The notes beneath the pieces are model-generated. The model had not been told where the DNA came from. It saw only the letters and a program-made list of their open reading frames with translations, and searched no databases. A DNA stretch of 56,877 nucleotides from Candidatus Enterousia avicola. GTDB lineage: Bacteria > Pseudomonadota > Alphaproteobacteria > Rs-D84. Shown here piece by piece: positions 1 to 10,900 of this stretch. The position numbers were made by a program, and so were the translations under genes. The DNA lies in the NCBI GenBank assembly GCA_018714345.1, contig DVNO01000012.1, positions 1 through 56,877 on the forward strand, written 5' to 3'. The first letter of the stretch is position 1. Every line of letters begins with the position of its first letter.

Positions 1-1524
1 ACCTTTGTATGGGTTAGATTGAAATTCTGGATGAAACTGCCCTGCAATAAAGAACGGGTGGTCTTTTAATTCCACAATTTCTGGTAATCTGCCATCTGGG
101 CTACGTCCCGATATTATCATGCCTGCGTCTGCAAACCGTTTCTCCCACGAGATATCCATTTCATATCTATGACGATGACGTTCAGAAATTCGCGTTGTCC
201 CGTATATTTTATGTGCTAATGTATCAGGTGTTATCTCGCAAGGGTACGCCCCTAACCGTAAAGTACCGCCCATGTCCGCTGAATTATGGTCTGGCATAAT
301 ATTTATTATAGGCGTACAGTTCTTCGCAAACTCGGTTGAATCTGCATCAGAAATTCCTAGGACATTACGCGCAAATTCTATGACGGCAACCTGCATACCT
401 AAGCAAATTCCCATGTATGGGACTTTGTTTTCACGAGCGTAACCTGCCGCTGCAATCTTTCCTGCGACGCCGCGATTGCCAAACCCACCGGGCACTAAAA
501 TTCCATCTACATCAGACGCTTCGTCAGGGTCAAAGTGTTCAGCATTTATCTTCTTAATGTCTACATGTACATTGTTTTGAATACCTGCATGAAACAATGC
601 CTCATTCAAAGATTTATACGCATCTGGCACATCAAAATATTTACCAACTACACCTATTGTAACATGCGGTAAATCCGCAGATAGATAATGCTCTATCTTT
701 TGAAATTTATCCGTATTTCCTGCTGCATTTGGTAAATCAAAATGGTCCGCAATGATATCAAATACATGCTGGGCATCATATGCTAATGGAATTTTATAAA
801 TATTATCTAAATCAATCCCGCTGATTACATTTTTTGCTGGTAAGTTACAGAACATACCTATCTTTGCTCGCTCGTCAGCGGTCAGCATTCGTGGGCTGCG
901 AACTATTAACATATCTGCTTGAATTCCGTTCTCTAATAATTGTCGCACAGACATCTGTGTTGGCTTTGTCTTTAATTCCCCGCTTTTTTCCAAATACGGT
1001 GCCAAAGTCAAATGCACAAACATTACATTTTTCCGTCCTACGTCATTGGCAAACTGTCGAATAGATTCCAGAAATATTTTTCCTTCGATATCACCAACAG
1101 TACCACCTATTTCACATACAACAAAATCTGTATCGGTCGGGGCAGATATATACTCTTTTATCTTATTAGTGACATGCGGAATCATCTGAACGGTTGCCCC
1201 TAGATAATCACCATGTCTTTCAGCATTCAGAACATCCCAATAAATTCGTCCACCTGATACAGAATCATTCCTTGAAAGTTGTATGCCTAGAAATCTTTCG
1301 TAGTAACCTAAATCTAAATCTGTTTCAAAACCATCATTTGTGACGTAGACCTCGCCATGTTGAAATGGCGACATAGTCCCTGGATCTATATTTAAATACG
1401 GATCAAACTTTCGCGCGTGAACCGTATACCCCCTGGATTGAAGAAGGGCGCCACAACTTGCCGCCGCGACGCCCTTGCCTAAACTGGATACAACACCACC
1501 AGTAATAAAGATATATTTTGCCAT
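1..1524 (-). CDS. pyrG: CTP synthase (3' end truncated by window edge)
   Basis: Minus-strand reading begins MAKYIFITGGVVSSLGKGVAAASCGALLQSRG..KFDPYLNIDPGTMSPFQHGEVYVTNDGFETDLDLGYYERF and contains the GATase segment PYMGICLGMQ. Absent from the ORF track because it runs off the window. Confidence 0.97.
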   Translation of the reverse strand, partial: MAKYIFITGGVVSSLGKGVAAASCGALLQSRGYTVHARKFDPYLNIDPGTMSPFQHGEVYVTNDGFETDLDLGYYERFLGIQLSRNDSVSGGRIYWDVLNAERHGDYLGATVQMIPHVTNKIKEYISAPTDTDFVVCEIGGTVGDIEGKIFLESIRQFANDVGRKNVMFVHLTLAPYLEKSGELKTKPTQMSVRQLLENGIQADMLIVRSPRMLTADERAKIGMFCNLPAKNVISGIDLDNIYKIPLAYDAQHVFDIIADHFDLPNAAGNTDKFQKIEHYLSADLPHVTIGVVGKYFDVPDAYKSLNEALFHAGIQNNVHVDIKKINAEHFDPDEASDVDGILVPGGFGNRGVAGKIAAAGYARENKVPYMGICLGMQVAVIEFARNVLGISDADSTEFAKNCTPIINIMPDHNSADMGGTLRLGAYPCEITPDTLAHKIYGTTRISERHRHRYEMDISWEKRFADAGMIISGRSPDGRLPEIVELKDHPFFIAGQFHPEFQSNPYKG

Positions 1525-1603
1525 AAGAAACGCCTCCTTATGGGCTTTAATCATACGAAATTTTTCATTGCGGTGCAATTAAATAAATTCCTATAATTTT
1601 CAT

Positions 1604-3541
1604 ATGCAAGAATTGTGGCAAAATCAATCGAATAACTTATTTTTATGGGTGCCTTTCTTAATGGCATTCGGTGCCGCACTATATTTTAACCTGTCTTTTG
1701 AGCCAAATTTTTTAATATGCATTGCTATTGGAATAATTTCCGTCGTATCGACGCTTTTTAAAATACCAAAAATAATAAAAGCTTTGGCTCTGTTTTGTTT
1801 CGGTTTTTGCTATGCAGCAATTTTTACACATATTATAGCCACACCACAAATACCGCACGAATTACATAATTTAAATATTGTTGGCACAGTCGAAAATATA
1901 GACTTCACAACTGATAAAACAAGAATTTACATAGAAACATCGTCAGAACAACTTGGTGCAGGAAGTGGGAAAGCAATTATCAGAGTATCTGCAAATTCTA
2001 ATATAATGCCGCCAAACATAGGCGATAAAATTAATGCCAATGTAGGGTTATTTCGCCCAAGTCCCGCGGATGCACCAGAAGCTTTCGATTATGCTCGTTG
2101 GGCATACTTCAATAATCTGACCGCAACAGGATATTTGACCGATTATGAAGTTATATCAGAAACTCATCACAGTAACATTTCAAACTTACGAAATTATTTA
2201 CATAAAAAAGCGAACTCTTTTCTTGTGGACACATTGATCCTTGGTTATAAAAATGCTGTACCAAAATCAGACGGTGAAATATGGACTGCGACAGGTGTCG
2301 GTCACGTTTGGTCTATTAGTGGCTTTCATATCACTTTGGTATCGGGTTGGCTATTCGCAATTTTTTATTTAATATTCAGGTCAATTCCACCCGTAACAAA
2401 ACGAATTCCAGCAAGAATTCCTGCATTAATTTGCGCATGGTTTGGATTGATGTTCTATCTATTTTTATCTGGGTGCGATGTTGCAACTATCCGAGCTTTC
2501 ATTATGGCAACATTGGTCTTTATGGCTTTTATATTCGGCAGAAACGTTATATCTATAAGAAATATTTGTGTTGCATTCTGCCTTATATTTATGCTCAACC
2601 CCCATTTTGTCATGCAACCAGGTTTTCAATTATCGTTTGCAGCGATATTCGGTCTGATTTGGTTATGGAATGAAGTCAAACCACGAATGCCACATAATAA
2701 AATCTTAAAGGTTATTTATACTGCTTCTTTAACATCAATTGTTGCAACAATCTTTACTGCCCCTTTCGTAATTGCACATTTTTACAGCCTGCCTATTTAT
2801 GGTCTAATCGGAAATTTAATACTGTTGCCAATCTTTTCTGTCGCAATTATGCCATTGGTGATGCTTGGAGTTTTTACGTCCGTATTCGGTTGGAATGCAC
2901 CAATAATTTTAGCAGATAAAATCTACGATTTTCTTTTAATAATCGGTAATAAGATATTTGAACTGCCATTTGCATCTATAACAATGCCTCATATTCCGAA
3001 TGCCGCCTTAACAATGATTATAATTGGCTTAATGTGTTTAATGTTTGTTCGCCCATTACGTGTAAAAATAAATTACATATTGTGTGCAGTTTTCATCTGT
3101 TCTGGCGTTCTTATTACTCTTGTTTATCCCAAACCTGTCTTCTATGCAACCAGTGATCATGAACTTGTCGCCTTTGTCGGAAACAATGGCACGTTAGAAT
3201 TCAGCAAATATCGTGCGTCTAATCACTATTTTACTTTTGATACGTGGAAGCAAATAAACAATGAAAAGGTAAATACCAAAAACATTCGCCGCAAACCAGC
3301 AGATGGAGTATGGATTTATAAAACGCCGCATTTCAATCTGGCATATATTCAAAAATTCGTACCACTGCAAAAGAATATCGTTGATTTATGCCGTGATGAA
3401 AGTATTGATTATATAGTTTCGTACTTTAATGTAAATTCACCAAGTTGTAATGATAAAATATTACATGGCAGTTTTGTAATTTATCCGTCTGGTAAAGTTA
3501 TTTATGTTCACCACAATCGTCCGTGGCATAATCCGCACTGA
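1604..3541 (+). CDS. comEC: ComEC/Rec2-family competence membrane protein
   Basis: Polytopic protein with WSISGFHITLVSGWLF, LSGCDVATIRAFIMA and MQPGFQLSFAAIFGLIW competence-domain motifs. Confidence 0.9.
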   Translation: MQELWQNQSNNLFLWVPFLMAFGAALYFNLSFEPNFLICIAIGIISVVSTLFKIPKIIKALALFCFGFCYAAIFTHIIATPQIPHELHNLNIVGTVENIDFTTDKTRIYIETSSEQLGAGSGKAIIRVSANSNIMPPNIGDKINANVGLFRPSPADAPEAFDYARWAYFNNLTATGYLTDYEVISETHHSNISNLRNYLHKKANSFLVDTLILGYKNAVPKSDGEIWTATGVGHVWSISGFHITLVSGWLFAIFYLIFRSIPPVTKRIPARIPALICAWFGLMFYLFLSGCDVATIRAFIMATLVFMAFIFGRNVISIRNICVAFCLIFMLNPHFVMQPGFQLSFAAIFGLIWLWNEVKPRMPHNKILKVIYTASLTSIVATIFTAPFVIAHFYSLPIYGLIGNLILLPIFSVAIMPLVMLGVFTSVFGWNAPIILADKIYDFLLIIGNKIFELPFASITMPHIPNAALTMIIIGLMCLMFVRPLRVKINYILCAVFICSGVLITLVYPKPVFYATSDHELVAFVGNNGTLEFSKYRASNHYFTFDTWKQINNEKVNTKNIRRKPADGVWIYKTPHFNLAYIQKFVPLQKNIVDLCRDESIDYIVSYFNVNSPSCNDKILHGSFVIYPSGKVIYVHHNRPWHNPH

Positions 3542-4256
3542 CAAAAAACAAACCTGACGCTGGGGCAGTTGGACCTGCTGCACTACGATTTTTTGCTGCG
3601 AAAATTTCATCTATATCATATGGTTTTCCTAGTCCTATTTCCACCAAAGTTCCAACCATATTCCGTACCTGATGATGTAAAAAAGACCGCGCAGAAAATT
3701 CAAAAATTATATATTCCCCGCTACGCTTAATTGTACACGAATCAAGAGTTTTTATAGGGCTTTTTGCCTGGCATTCTGATGCACGAAAGCTGGTAAAATC
3801 ATGATGCCCGACTAATTTTTCTGCCGCACAACGCATGGCTGACATATTTAATTTTCTTGGCACCCACCAAACACGATTCTTTTCCAATACGGGGCGTGCA
3901 CCGCGATTTAATACTACATATCTGTAGTTACGACGCACGCAAGAAAATCTAGCATGAAAGTCATCTGGAACTATATCACAAGACAATACAGAAACAGGTG
4001 AATCAGATAGGTAGAAATTCATAGCCCGCATAACTGTTTCTGGATTTTTCTGTTCATCTAAGTCAAAATGCGCCACCATCGCAATCGCATGTACACCTGC
4101 ATCAGTACGCCCCGCTGCAACAATATCGGGCCGCGCACCACAGAACTTTTCAACCGCATCGCGCAATATAGATTGTACAGACGGGCCTTGGCGATTTTCC
4201 TGCCAGCCTATTAAATCTGTCCCATCGTATTCAACAGTTATTTTATATCGCGTCAT
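3498..4256 (-). CDS. truA: tRNA pseudouridine(38-40) synthase TruA
   Basis: YDGTDLIGWQENRQGPSVQSIL; AAGRTDAGVHA; FLHHQVRNMVGTLVEIG. Confidence 0.97.
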   Translation of the reverse strand: MTRYKITVEYDGTDLIGWQENRQGPSVQSILRDAVEKFCGARPDIVAAGRTDAGVHAIAMVAHFDLDEQKNPETVMRAMNFYLSDSPVSVLSCDIVPDDFHARFSCVRRNYRYVVLNRGARPVLEKNRVWWVPRKLNMSAMRCAAEKLVGHHDFTSFRASECQAKSPIKTLDSCTIKRSGEYIIFEFSARSFLHHQVRNMVGTLVEIGLGKPYDIDEIFAAKNRSAAGPTAPASGLFFVSADYATDDCGEHK

Positions 4257-4469
4257 TTATCTGCCTAAGCACTTATTACATTTTATACGGCGACGTGCTT
4301 CCGTTGACAACGCTTTTATTTCAGCATATACATTACAAACATGACATTTGTCTCCAGAACAATTCATACACTGGCAATTCCCATAATCATTATACGTAGA
4401 TAAAACTATGCTTACACACCATAAGCCGCACATTTTTTTTCTTTCCGATTTATTATTAGCTGTTCCCAT
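4257..4469 (-). CDS. small cysteine-rich hypothetical protein
   Basis: 70-aa ORF ending immediately upstream of truA; CQCMNCSGDKCHVC and CNKC motifs. Confidence 0.55.
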   Translation of the reverse strand: MGTANNKSERKKMCGLWCVSIVLSTYNDYGNCQCMNCSGDKCHVCNVYAEIKALSTEARRRIKCNKCLGR

Positions 4470-4487
4470 ATTTTAATCCTTTTTTAA

Positions 4488-4697
4488 TTAACGAGATTTT
4501 TGCTGGTTTCTATATTTTTTTGCATATTCAAAATGCTTACATGTATCATCAAAGTTTCGTCTTTGATCAAACATACCAAACAAAAAATATAAAAAAGCCC
4601 CTGTAAACTTATAGCAATTACCAGAAAAATCATCTGTGGCATTATAATATTTACAATACTTACACCATCTAGGCAAAGACTTTCGTTTTTTTGTCAT
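4488..4697 (-). CDS. small cysteine-rich hypothetical protein (WCKYCKYY...CKHFE)
   Basis: Start moved to MTKKRKSLPRWCKYCKYY because the longer ORF overlaps the end of fmt; spaced Cys residues. Confidence 0.55.
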   Translation of the reverse strand: MTKKRKSLPRWCKYCKYYNATDDFSGNCYKFTGAFLYFLFGMFDQRRNFDDTCKHFEYAKKYRNQQKSR

Positions 4698-4708
4698 TAA
4701 TATACCCC

Positions 4709-5515
4709 TTATTTTCCAAACTCTATGTCTACACCACGCAATCCATTTACAAAACTTTTCCAATCCATTGGTTTTTTCCCAGCTGGTTGAATCTTTAATA
4801 TCTTTAATTCACCATTTTCTATTCTGGTTCCTAATATCTTTACATCTATACCATTTATTTTTGTCCGACCTGCCCCCAGCGCACGAATCTGATTATGTAT
4901 TTCAATCGCTCCTCGTGACCAATCTATTATTTCATCATCACTGGTAAATTTATGTGTAAATGTCGGTTCACCGATTTGAGGCACCGCTTTATAAGCAGAC
5001 GGATTTGCTAAATATTCTGTCAGCATATCTGCGCCTATTTTTGACACAATCTTTTCAACGTCAGTATTTGTGTCATTTTCACCAATATCAAATTCACGAC
5101 GCATATAAACATCCCCAGCGTCCATTTCTGGCGTTATTTGCATTAAGCATACCGCGCTTTTTTTATCCCCATTAAAAATAGCTGTACGAATTGGTGATGG
5201 CCCACGATATTTTGGTAAATCACTGGGGTGAATATTTATACACGGTGCAGAATTCAAAACATTGTCACGCAATATTACGCCATAAGAAACAACTACAACC
5301 ATATCAGGTGAAAAGTTATAATCTTTTATATTTGTGTAAACAGGCAATTTATTTTCATCCGCCCAAACATGAACAGGCGATGGCGTTATAACCTGCTTTC
5401 TGCCAACTGGTTTCGGTGCGCGCGTAAATACGGCCACAATTTCATGACCTGCCTTTAATACTGCATCAAACATAGGGACAACAAAATCATTTGTTCCCAT
5501 TAAAACTATTTTCAT
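4709..5515 (-). CDS. fmt: methionyl-tRNA formyltransferase (compact, 268 aa)
   Basis: MKIVLMGTNDFVVPMFDAV; INIHPSDLPKYRGPSPIRTAI; adjacent to def. Confidence 0.95.
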   Translation of the reverse strand: MKIVLMGTNDFVVPMFDAVLKAGHEIVAVFTRAPKPVGRKQVITPSPVHVWADENKLPVYTNIKDYNFSPDMVVVVSYGVILRDNVLNSAPCINIHPSDLPKYRGPSPIRTAIFNGDKKSAVCLMQITPEMDAGDVYMRREFDIGENDTNTDVEKIVSKIGADMLTEYLANPSAYKAVPQIGEPTFTHKFTSDDEIIDWSRGAIEIHNQIRALGAGRTKINGIDVKILGTRIENGELKILKIQPAGKKPMDWKSFVNGLRGVDIEFGK

Positions 5516-6015
5516 TTTTTATGCTTCCTAACTTTACGCATTAACATTTCACGACGAACTGGCGATAAATAATCTATAAATAAAATTCCATCCAAATGGT
5601 CTGTTTCGTGCTGAACTATCCTTGCCGGCAATCCCGACATTTGTGCCTGCAAAAGCTTTCCGTTTTCATCCGTCCATTCTACTTCAACAGACTGAGGTCT
5701 GGTAACATTGGCATAAACAGGCAAATCATCTGGCCCAAGAACAGATAAACATCCCTCTTCCATTGTGCATACTTCACTGCTGCGCGTCAAAATCTTAGGG
5801 TTAATCATTTTAAAGACTTTTTCAGATTCAGGATCCATCATTACCAAATATCTTTTAAGCTGCCCAACCTGAGGTGCAGCCAAGCCAACGCCATTCTGGT
5901 CGCGCATCATACCAACCATTTCATCTAAAACATCTAATACGTCTGGGGTGATTTCCGTTATAGGTTCGCACTTTTCACGTAAAACCAAATCACCACAAAG
6001 TTTCATTTGCAACAT
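5512..6015 (-). CDS. def: peptide deformylase
   Basis: GVGLAAPQVG, EEGCLSV, QHETDHLDG motifs. Confidence 0.97.
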   Translation of the reverse strand: MLQMKLCGDLVLREKCEPITEITPDVLDVLDEMVGMMRDQNGVGLAAPQVGQLKRYLVMMDPESEKVFKMINPKILTRSSEVCTMEEGCLSVLGPDDLPVYANVTRPQSVEVEWTDENGKLLQAQMSGLPARIVQHETDHLDGILFIDYLSPVRREMLMRKVRKHKK

Positions 6016-6057
6016 CTATAAATCCTCTTATAATGGATTTTACCAAAGGATTCCAGA

Positions 6058-6939
6058 ATGACAACTTATATTTTCATATTACTATTTATCATAATTGCCT
6101 TGCTGTTTGCTATTCTGATGCGCAAACCTACGGTTGATATATCATCTTTACGCGAAGACAATGCAAGACTTCGAGAACGTTTGGCAGAGCGCCTGGGTGC
6201 ATTAACACAAAACGCCATTGAATTAAAAAATATAAGTAGTGATATCGCCAACTTCAAAAACATTTTGATGGGGAACAAACAGGCTCGTGGTACTTTTGGT
6301 GAACGCCAATTAGAGGATTTAGTTGCAGATATCATGCCCCCAGAAACTTATGCTTTCCAAAGCGTATTAGATACAGGTGTCAGACCAGATTGTATAATTC
6401 GCCTGCCGTATCCACCGGGTGACATGATTATCGACAGTAAATTCCCATTGGAAAGCTATAACCGCATGATGTCCAATAATTCTGACGACGGTGCCAAAAA
6501 GCAGTTTGAACTGGATGTGCGCAAGCATATAGACGCAATTGCAGAAAAGTACATCATTCCAGGGAAAACAGCGGAATCAGCAATGATGTTCATAACATCA
6601 GAGTCTATTTTTGAAACTTTACACCGCGATTTTCCTGGCGCGATAGAATATGCAAACCGTAGGAAAGTATTTATAGTATCTCCATCAACTTTATGGGCTA
6701 CTTTAAACACAATCAGAGCAGTATTGTCAGATATAAAAATTAAACGCGTGGCCGATAAAATTAAACGAGAACTGGACTATCTTTTAACAGACCTATCACG
6801 TTTAGCAGACCGTGCCAGCAAAGTTCAGCAGCACTTTTCACAGGCAACCGTTGATATAGAACAATTACAGACCTCCATAGGGAAAATAACACCACGTGCA
6901 GAAAAGCTTAAAGAAATGGACTTTGGCGAAGATGATTAA
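6058..6939 (+). CDS. rmuC: DNA recombination protein RmuC
   Basis: N-terminal TM, coiled coil, GTFGERQLEDLVADIMPP, DCIIRLPYPPGDMIIDSKFPLESYNRM. Confidence 0.92.
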   Translation: MTTYIFILLFIIIALLFAILMRKPTVDISSLREDNARLRERLAERLGALTQNAIELKNISSDIANFKNILMGNKQARGTFGERQLEDLVADIMPPETYAFQSVLDTGVRPDCIIRLPYPPGDMIIDSKFPLESYNRMMSNNSDDGAKKQFELDVRKHIDAIAEKYIIPGKTAESAMMFITSESIFETLHRDFPGAIEYANRRKVFIVSPSTLWATLNTIRAVLSDIKIKRVADKIKRELDYLLTDLSRLADRASKVQQHFSQATVDIEQLQTSIGKITPRAEKLKEMDFGEDD

Positions 6940-6966
6940 AAACGGGGAACTATTTCCCCGTTTTCT
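6938..6966. terminator. bidirectional intrinsic terminator
   Basis: aaaacggggaa-cta-tttccccgtttt between convergent genes. Confidence 0.75.
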
Positions 6967-7195
6967 TTTTCAATATCTTTTTTTGCAGTTCTAAAATTTG
7001 ATTTTCTCGATTTTTTATCGTTTCTATCAACCGATTATTTTCTAAACGTAATTTTTCTAAATCTTTCCTGTTTAAAATAATTTCATTGGATAAACGACGG
7101 TTTTTCTTACTTGTAAACATTAGCATTATTAAAGCGCCCAAGACAGCACCAGCTACACCAACCGTCAAATCATACAAAACATCTGTTATAACCAT
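6950..7195 (-). CDS. small TM plus coiled-coil hypothetical protein
   Basis: 81 aa: N-terminal hydrophobic segment, then a charged heptad-like tail. Confidence 0.55.
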   Translation of the reverse strand: MVITDVLYDLTVGVAGAVLGALIMLMFTSKKNRRLSNEIILNRKDLEKLRLENNRLIETIKNRENQILELQKKILKKKTGK

Positions 7196-7228
7196 AAGAC
7201 AATCATAACAGATGCATATTTTTTTTCA

Positions 7229-7831
7229 CTAGGCAGATTTTCTTAACCCCGTTTTTCTGTCTACCCATACCTGCTCATTAGCAATTTCCATTATCGGCAT
7301 ATCACTTTTACTGTCTGAGTACGCACGAACAACATTTGGGATAATTTTGTTTTCCTTTGCCCATTCATCCATAGCAATGACCTTGTTCGCCCCCCAGCAC
7401 AAAAAATCATACTTCCACGGCTTATCTTTTTCCATACGAGAACACAACACAACATCAAATTTCATATCTTTTACTAACTGCGGAACCAAATAATCCGTAC
7501 TTGCAGAAACCAATATTACCTTTCTGCCTTCCGCTTTTTCTTTTGCGACTTGTTCTTTTGCCCAACCAAAACGTTCTTTTTTATGCTGTTTTATAAATTC
7601 TGGCGCAAATCTTTTAACCATTTCTGGTGTCATAAATCGCCGCATCCACTGACGCCACCAAATACCCTCTGGCTTTACCATTCTGCCTATTGCAGCAACC
7701 CCAATCATAGGTAAAAATAGCCATGGTCTGAAAGATTTTTTAAAGCAATATTTTGCAAATTCTACATTTGAATCGTACGCTGATAATGTTCCATCAAAGT
7801 CGAAAACTACAATATCTTGTTTTCTTAACAT
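7229..7831 (-). CDS. HAD-superfamily hydrolase (HAD-IB-like)
   Basis: VVFDFDGTL; ILVSASTDYL; AYSDSKSDMPIM. Confidence 0.88.
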   Translation of the reverse strand: MLRKQDIVVFDFDGTLSAYDSNVEFAKYCFKKSFRPWLFLPMIGVAAIGRMVKPEGIWWRQWMRRFMTPEMVKRFAPEFIKQHKKERFGWAKEQVAKEKAEGRKVILVSASTDYLVPQLVKDMKFDVVLCSRMEKDKPWKYDFLCWGANKVIAMDEWAKENKIIPNVVRAYSDSKSDMPIMEIANEQVWVDRKTGLRKSA

Positions 7832-7888
7832 CTATATTCCTTTATTAAAATTCTGGTGAATTATAACAAGCTTTTTTCTGGTTTGCAA

Positions 7889-7919
7889 AAAAAATGGGGG
7901 TGCTTCCCCCATTTTTTAA
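7889..7919 (-). terminator. intrinsic terminator of RND operon
   Basis: aaaaaatgggggtgcttcccccatttttta. Confidence 0.75.
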
Positions 7920-10900
7920 TGTAGTAACTTTTTTACCTTTTCTTTGCCACGCTCAACCAAGAAGAACAGAGCTGGCGTTAGTACAAATGTAAATACCAAG
8001 CTGGCGAACATACCACCTATCATAACGGCGGCCATCGCAACTTTCATACCATCCGTACTCCATAACTGTGGAACCATACCAGCCATAACAGCAATAGATG
8101 TCATAAGCACCATGGACTGTTTACTTTTTAGTTCTGTCCATAAGGCTTCATACGGGCGTTCCCCCTGTGAAACCCTGACGATTGTTGGTTCCAGCACCAA
8201 AATGTTGTTGTTTACAACCAAGCCAACCAACATAACAAATGCAAGCATAGCCCCAACATTCATAGACGCACCAGATAAGAATAACAATATAAATACCCCT
8301 GTAAAGCTACTGATTATGGATGTAGCAATAGTAAATGGATGTGCCAATGAATTCAGTATCGCCGCCAGCAACATGTAAGTCAAAATTACTGCCAGCAAAA
8401 ATGCGTTACCAATTTCTGTTGTGGTTTCTTCTTGAATTTCTGACATACCACCGAACTCTGTTCCGTAACCAGATTCCCAATCTATTTTAGCTAATGCCGC
8501 TTCTATCTTTTTCTGAACAGGTCCCATGGTAGATTTACCAATGTTTATATCTATTTCTGTGATTCTGTTCTTGTCTATACGGCTAATATCAGGAGTTGCA
8601 GGAACAACTTGAATGCTGCCCAGCTCTGACAATGGAACCATACCTTTTTGAGAATTTACAAACAAATTTTCAAACATACCCTTTGTTTTAAACGGTTCGG
8701 CAAACTCCAAAATAATAGGATATTCTTCACCGTTTTCTTTATATTTATAATCGTCATTACCATATAATGCAGTACGCAACGTCATACCTGCATAAGAATT
8801 GTTTATTCCCCAGAAATTCATCTTTTCTTGATCCGGAACAAACTGTGTTTCATAACCTGGCTTTTGCTGAGCTAAAACAGCACTTTGCACCTCTGGAATA
8901 TCATTTATCATATCCAAAATTTGATTTGCATATGCTGTACGTTTTTCATCGTCCGCACCAAATACATTTAATACTATATCAGCTGACACCGCACCACTAG
9001 ATATGGCCTGACCTGCACGCACCTGTAACTCAACGTCTGGTATCTCAGATAAAACAGGCAATATTTGACGCGCCAATTCTTTATCAGAAACACTACGTTC
9101 AGATACATCCTTCAATGTCAATTTTATCGCCATATTTTGTAAACCACGATCACCAATTTTTACTGATACTGCGGTTACGTCATCAAAGTCTTTTAATTTT
9201 TCCTCTATCTGTTTGGCAATCTCAGCAGACTTTTCATACGTTGCCCCCATTGGTGCACGTGCCGTTATATTGATTTCATTTGCATCCGTAGACGGCGCAA
9301 ATTCATTTCCAACAAATTTCATCAACATAGCTGATGCAATTAATGCCACAATTGCCATTATTACAACGCGCCCTGAATGAACATATTGATAGTCAAACCA
9401 TCTGCGTAACCAAGATTTGTCCTTAGCTTTTTTATTTTCTGATTTTTCTGCGACAACAGTTGCACTAACGGTTTTAACATTTTGCATCTTTTTTGACGTT
9501 TTACCCTGCGTTAAACGCAAGAATTTCGCTATCATCATCGGTGTCAACGTAAACGAGAACAACAACGATAATAACGTTAAATACACCACCGTTAAACCAA
9601 ATTGATTCATAAATTGACCTGCAATACCGCTCATAAACGCCAAAGGCAAGAACACAACGACATTAGTTCCAACACCTGCTAAAACGGACACTGCAACTTT
9701 CTTTGTTCCATCAATGGCCGCACTTTCTGGGTCTTTGCCTGCGCGCATTTCCTGCAATGCAGACTCAATCAAAATAATTGCATTCGACACCAACGTCCCC
9801 AAGGCAGAAGAATATGCCAACAAGGTCATAGCGTTTATAGTAAAGTTACTAGCGTCCATAAAGAAGAAACCAGCAATCAATGACGCAGGAATAACAATGC
9901 CCGCGATAATTGTAGAACGCCAATTTCGTGTAAACACCAACAACACTAAAACAGTAAACAGTACACCAAGAACTATTCCCCAAATTGTGCTGTATGTATC
10001 ATCTGCAACAGCAATTGAAGAGTCTGAAATTATTTCCATTGTCGCATCTGGGAAACGTTCTTGCAGACTTGCTTGCAACTCAGGCATTTTTTCGCGCAAA
10101 TCTTTCGACACGTTTACCGCATTACCGTCTGATGCTTTTACAACAGATGCGATAATAACGTCTTTGCCGTTATAACGTGCACCATTTTCTATATCACGTG
10201 CAGAATCTGTTATTGTGGCAATATCTTTTAATTTAAATTTTTGTCCCTCGACCGTAGTTAACTGCAAATTTGCAATTTCATCAACACTACTAAACTCACC
10301 AATAAATCTGACATTCGAAGAATCCGTACCAAACTCTATCTTTCCACCAGGTACATTTAAATTTCTTGCCCCCAATGCAGAAACAACATCCATAACAGTT
10401 GCACCACGTGCAGCTAATAATTCCGGATTCATTTCAATTCTTATTGCGCGCGTCTCGCCACCAAATACAGTCACACTTGCAACGCCAGATATTCCCGTTA
10501 TCTGATTAGACAACGTATCATCTACATATTCTTGTAAATCACGTAAGTTGGAACCACTAACTGCTATATCTACTACAGACTCTTCTAGTGGGTTTAGTTT
10601 TTCAACAATTGGTTGTTCCATAGCTTCTGGGAACTCGGAAATCAAAGAGTCTAATTTAGTTTTTACCTCAGTAGCCTTATCATTTACGTCCACGCCTAAG
10701 TTAAATTCCGCCATTACAAAACCACCGTTTTCAAAGGCTTGCGATGTTAATTTCTTTAACTCTGATACCTCTGACATTGCGTCTTCTGCACGCTTTATAA
10801 CCTGAGATTCTATTTCAGATGATGCCGCCCCAGGATAAATAAAGGTCGCCGTAACCATTGGGAAATCAACCGACGGAGTCCGCTCTATATTCATTTTTGG

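Noticed and set aside
834-1203. Plus-strand ORFs 834-1064 and 1012-1203
   Set aside because: Antisense to pyrG, which reads through this region on minus but is missing from the ORF track because it is truncated.
7944-10805. Plus-strand ORFs opposite the RND permease (7944-8378, 9714-10175, 10215-10505, 10548-10805)
   Set aside because: Fully antisense to the conserved RND gene, with no promoter/SD and Ile/Thr/Ser-rich mirror composition.
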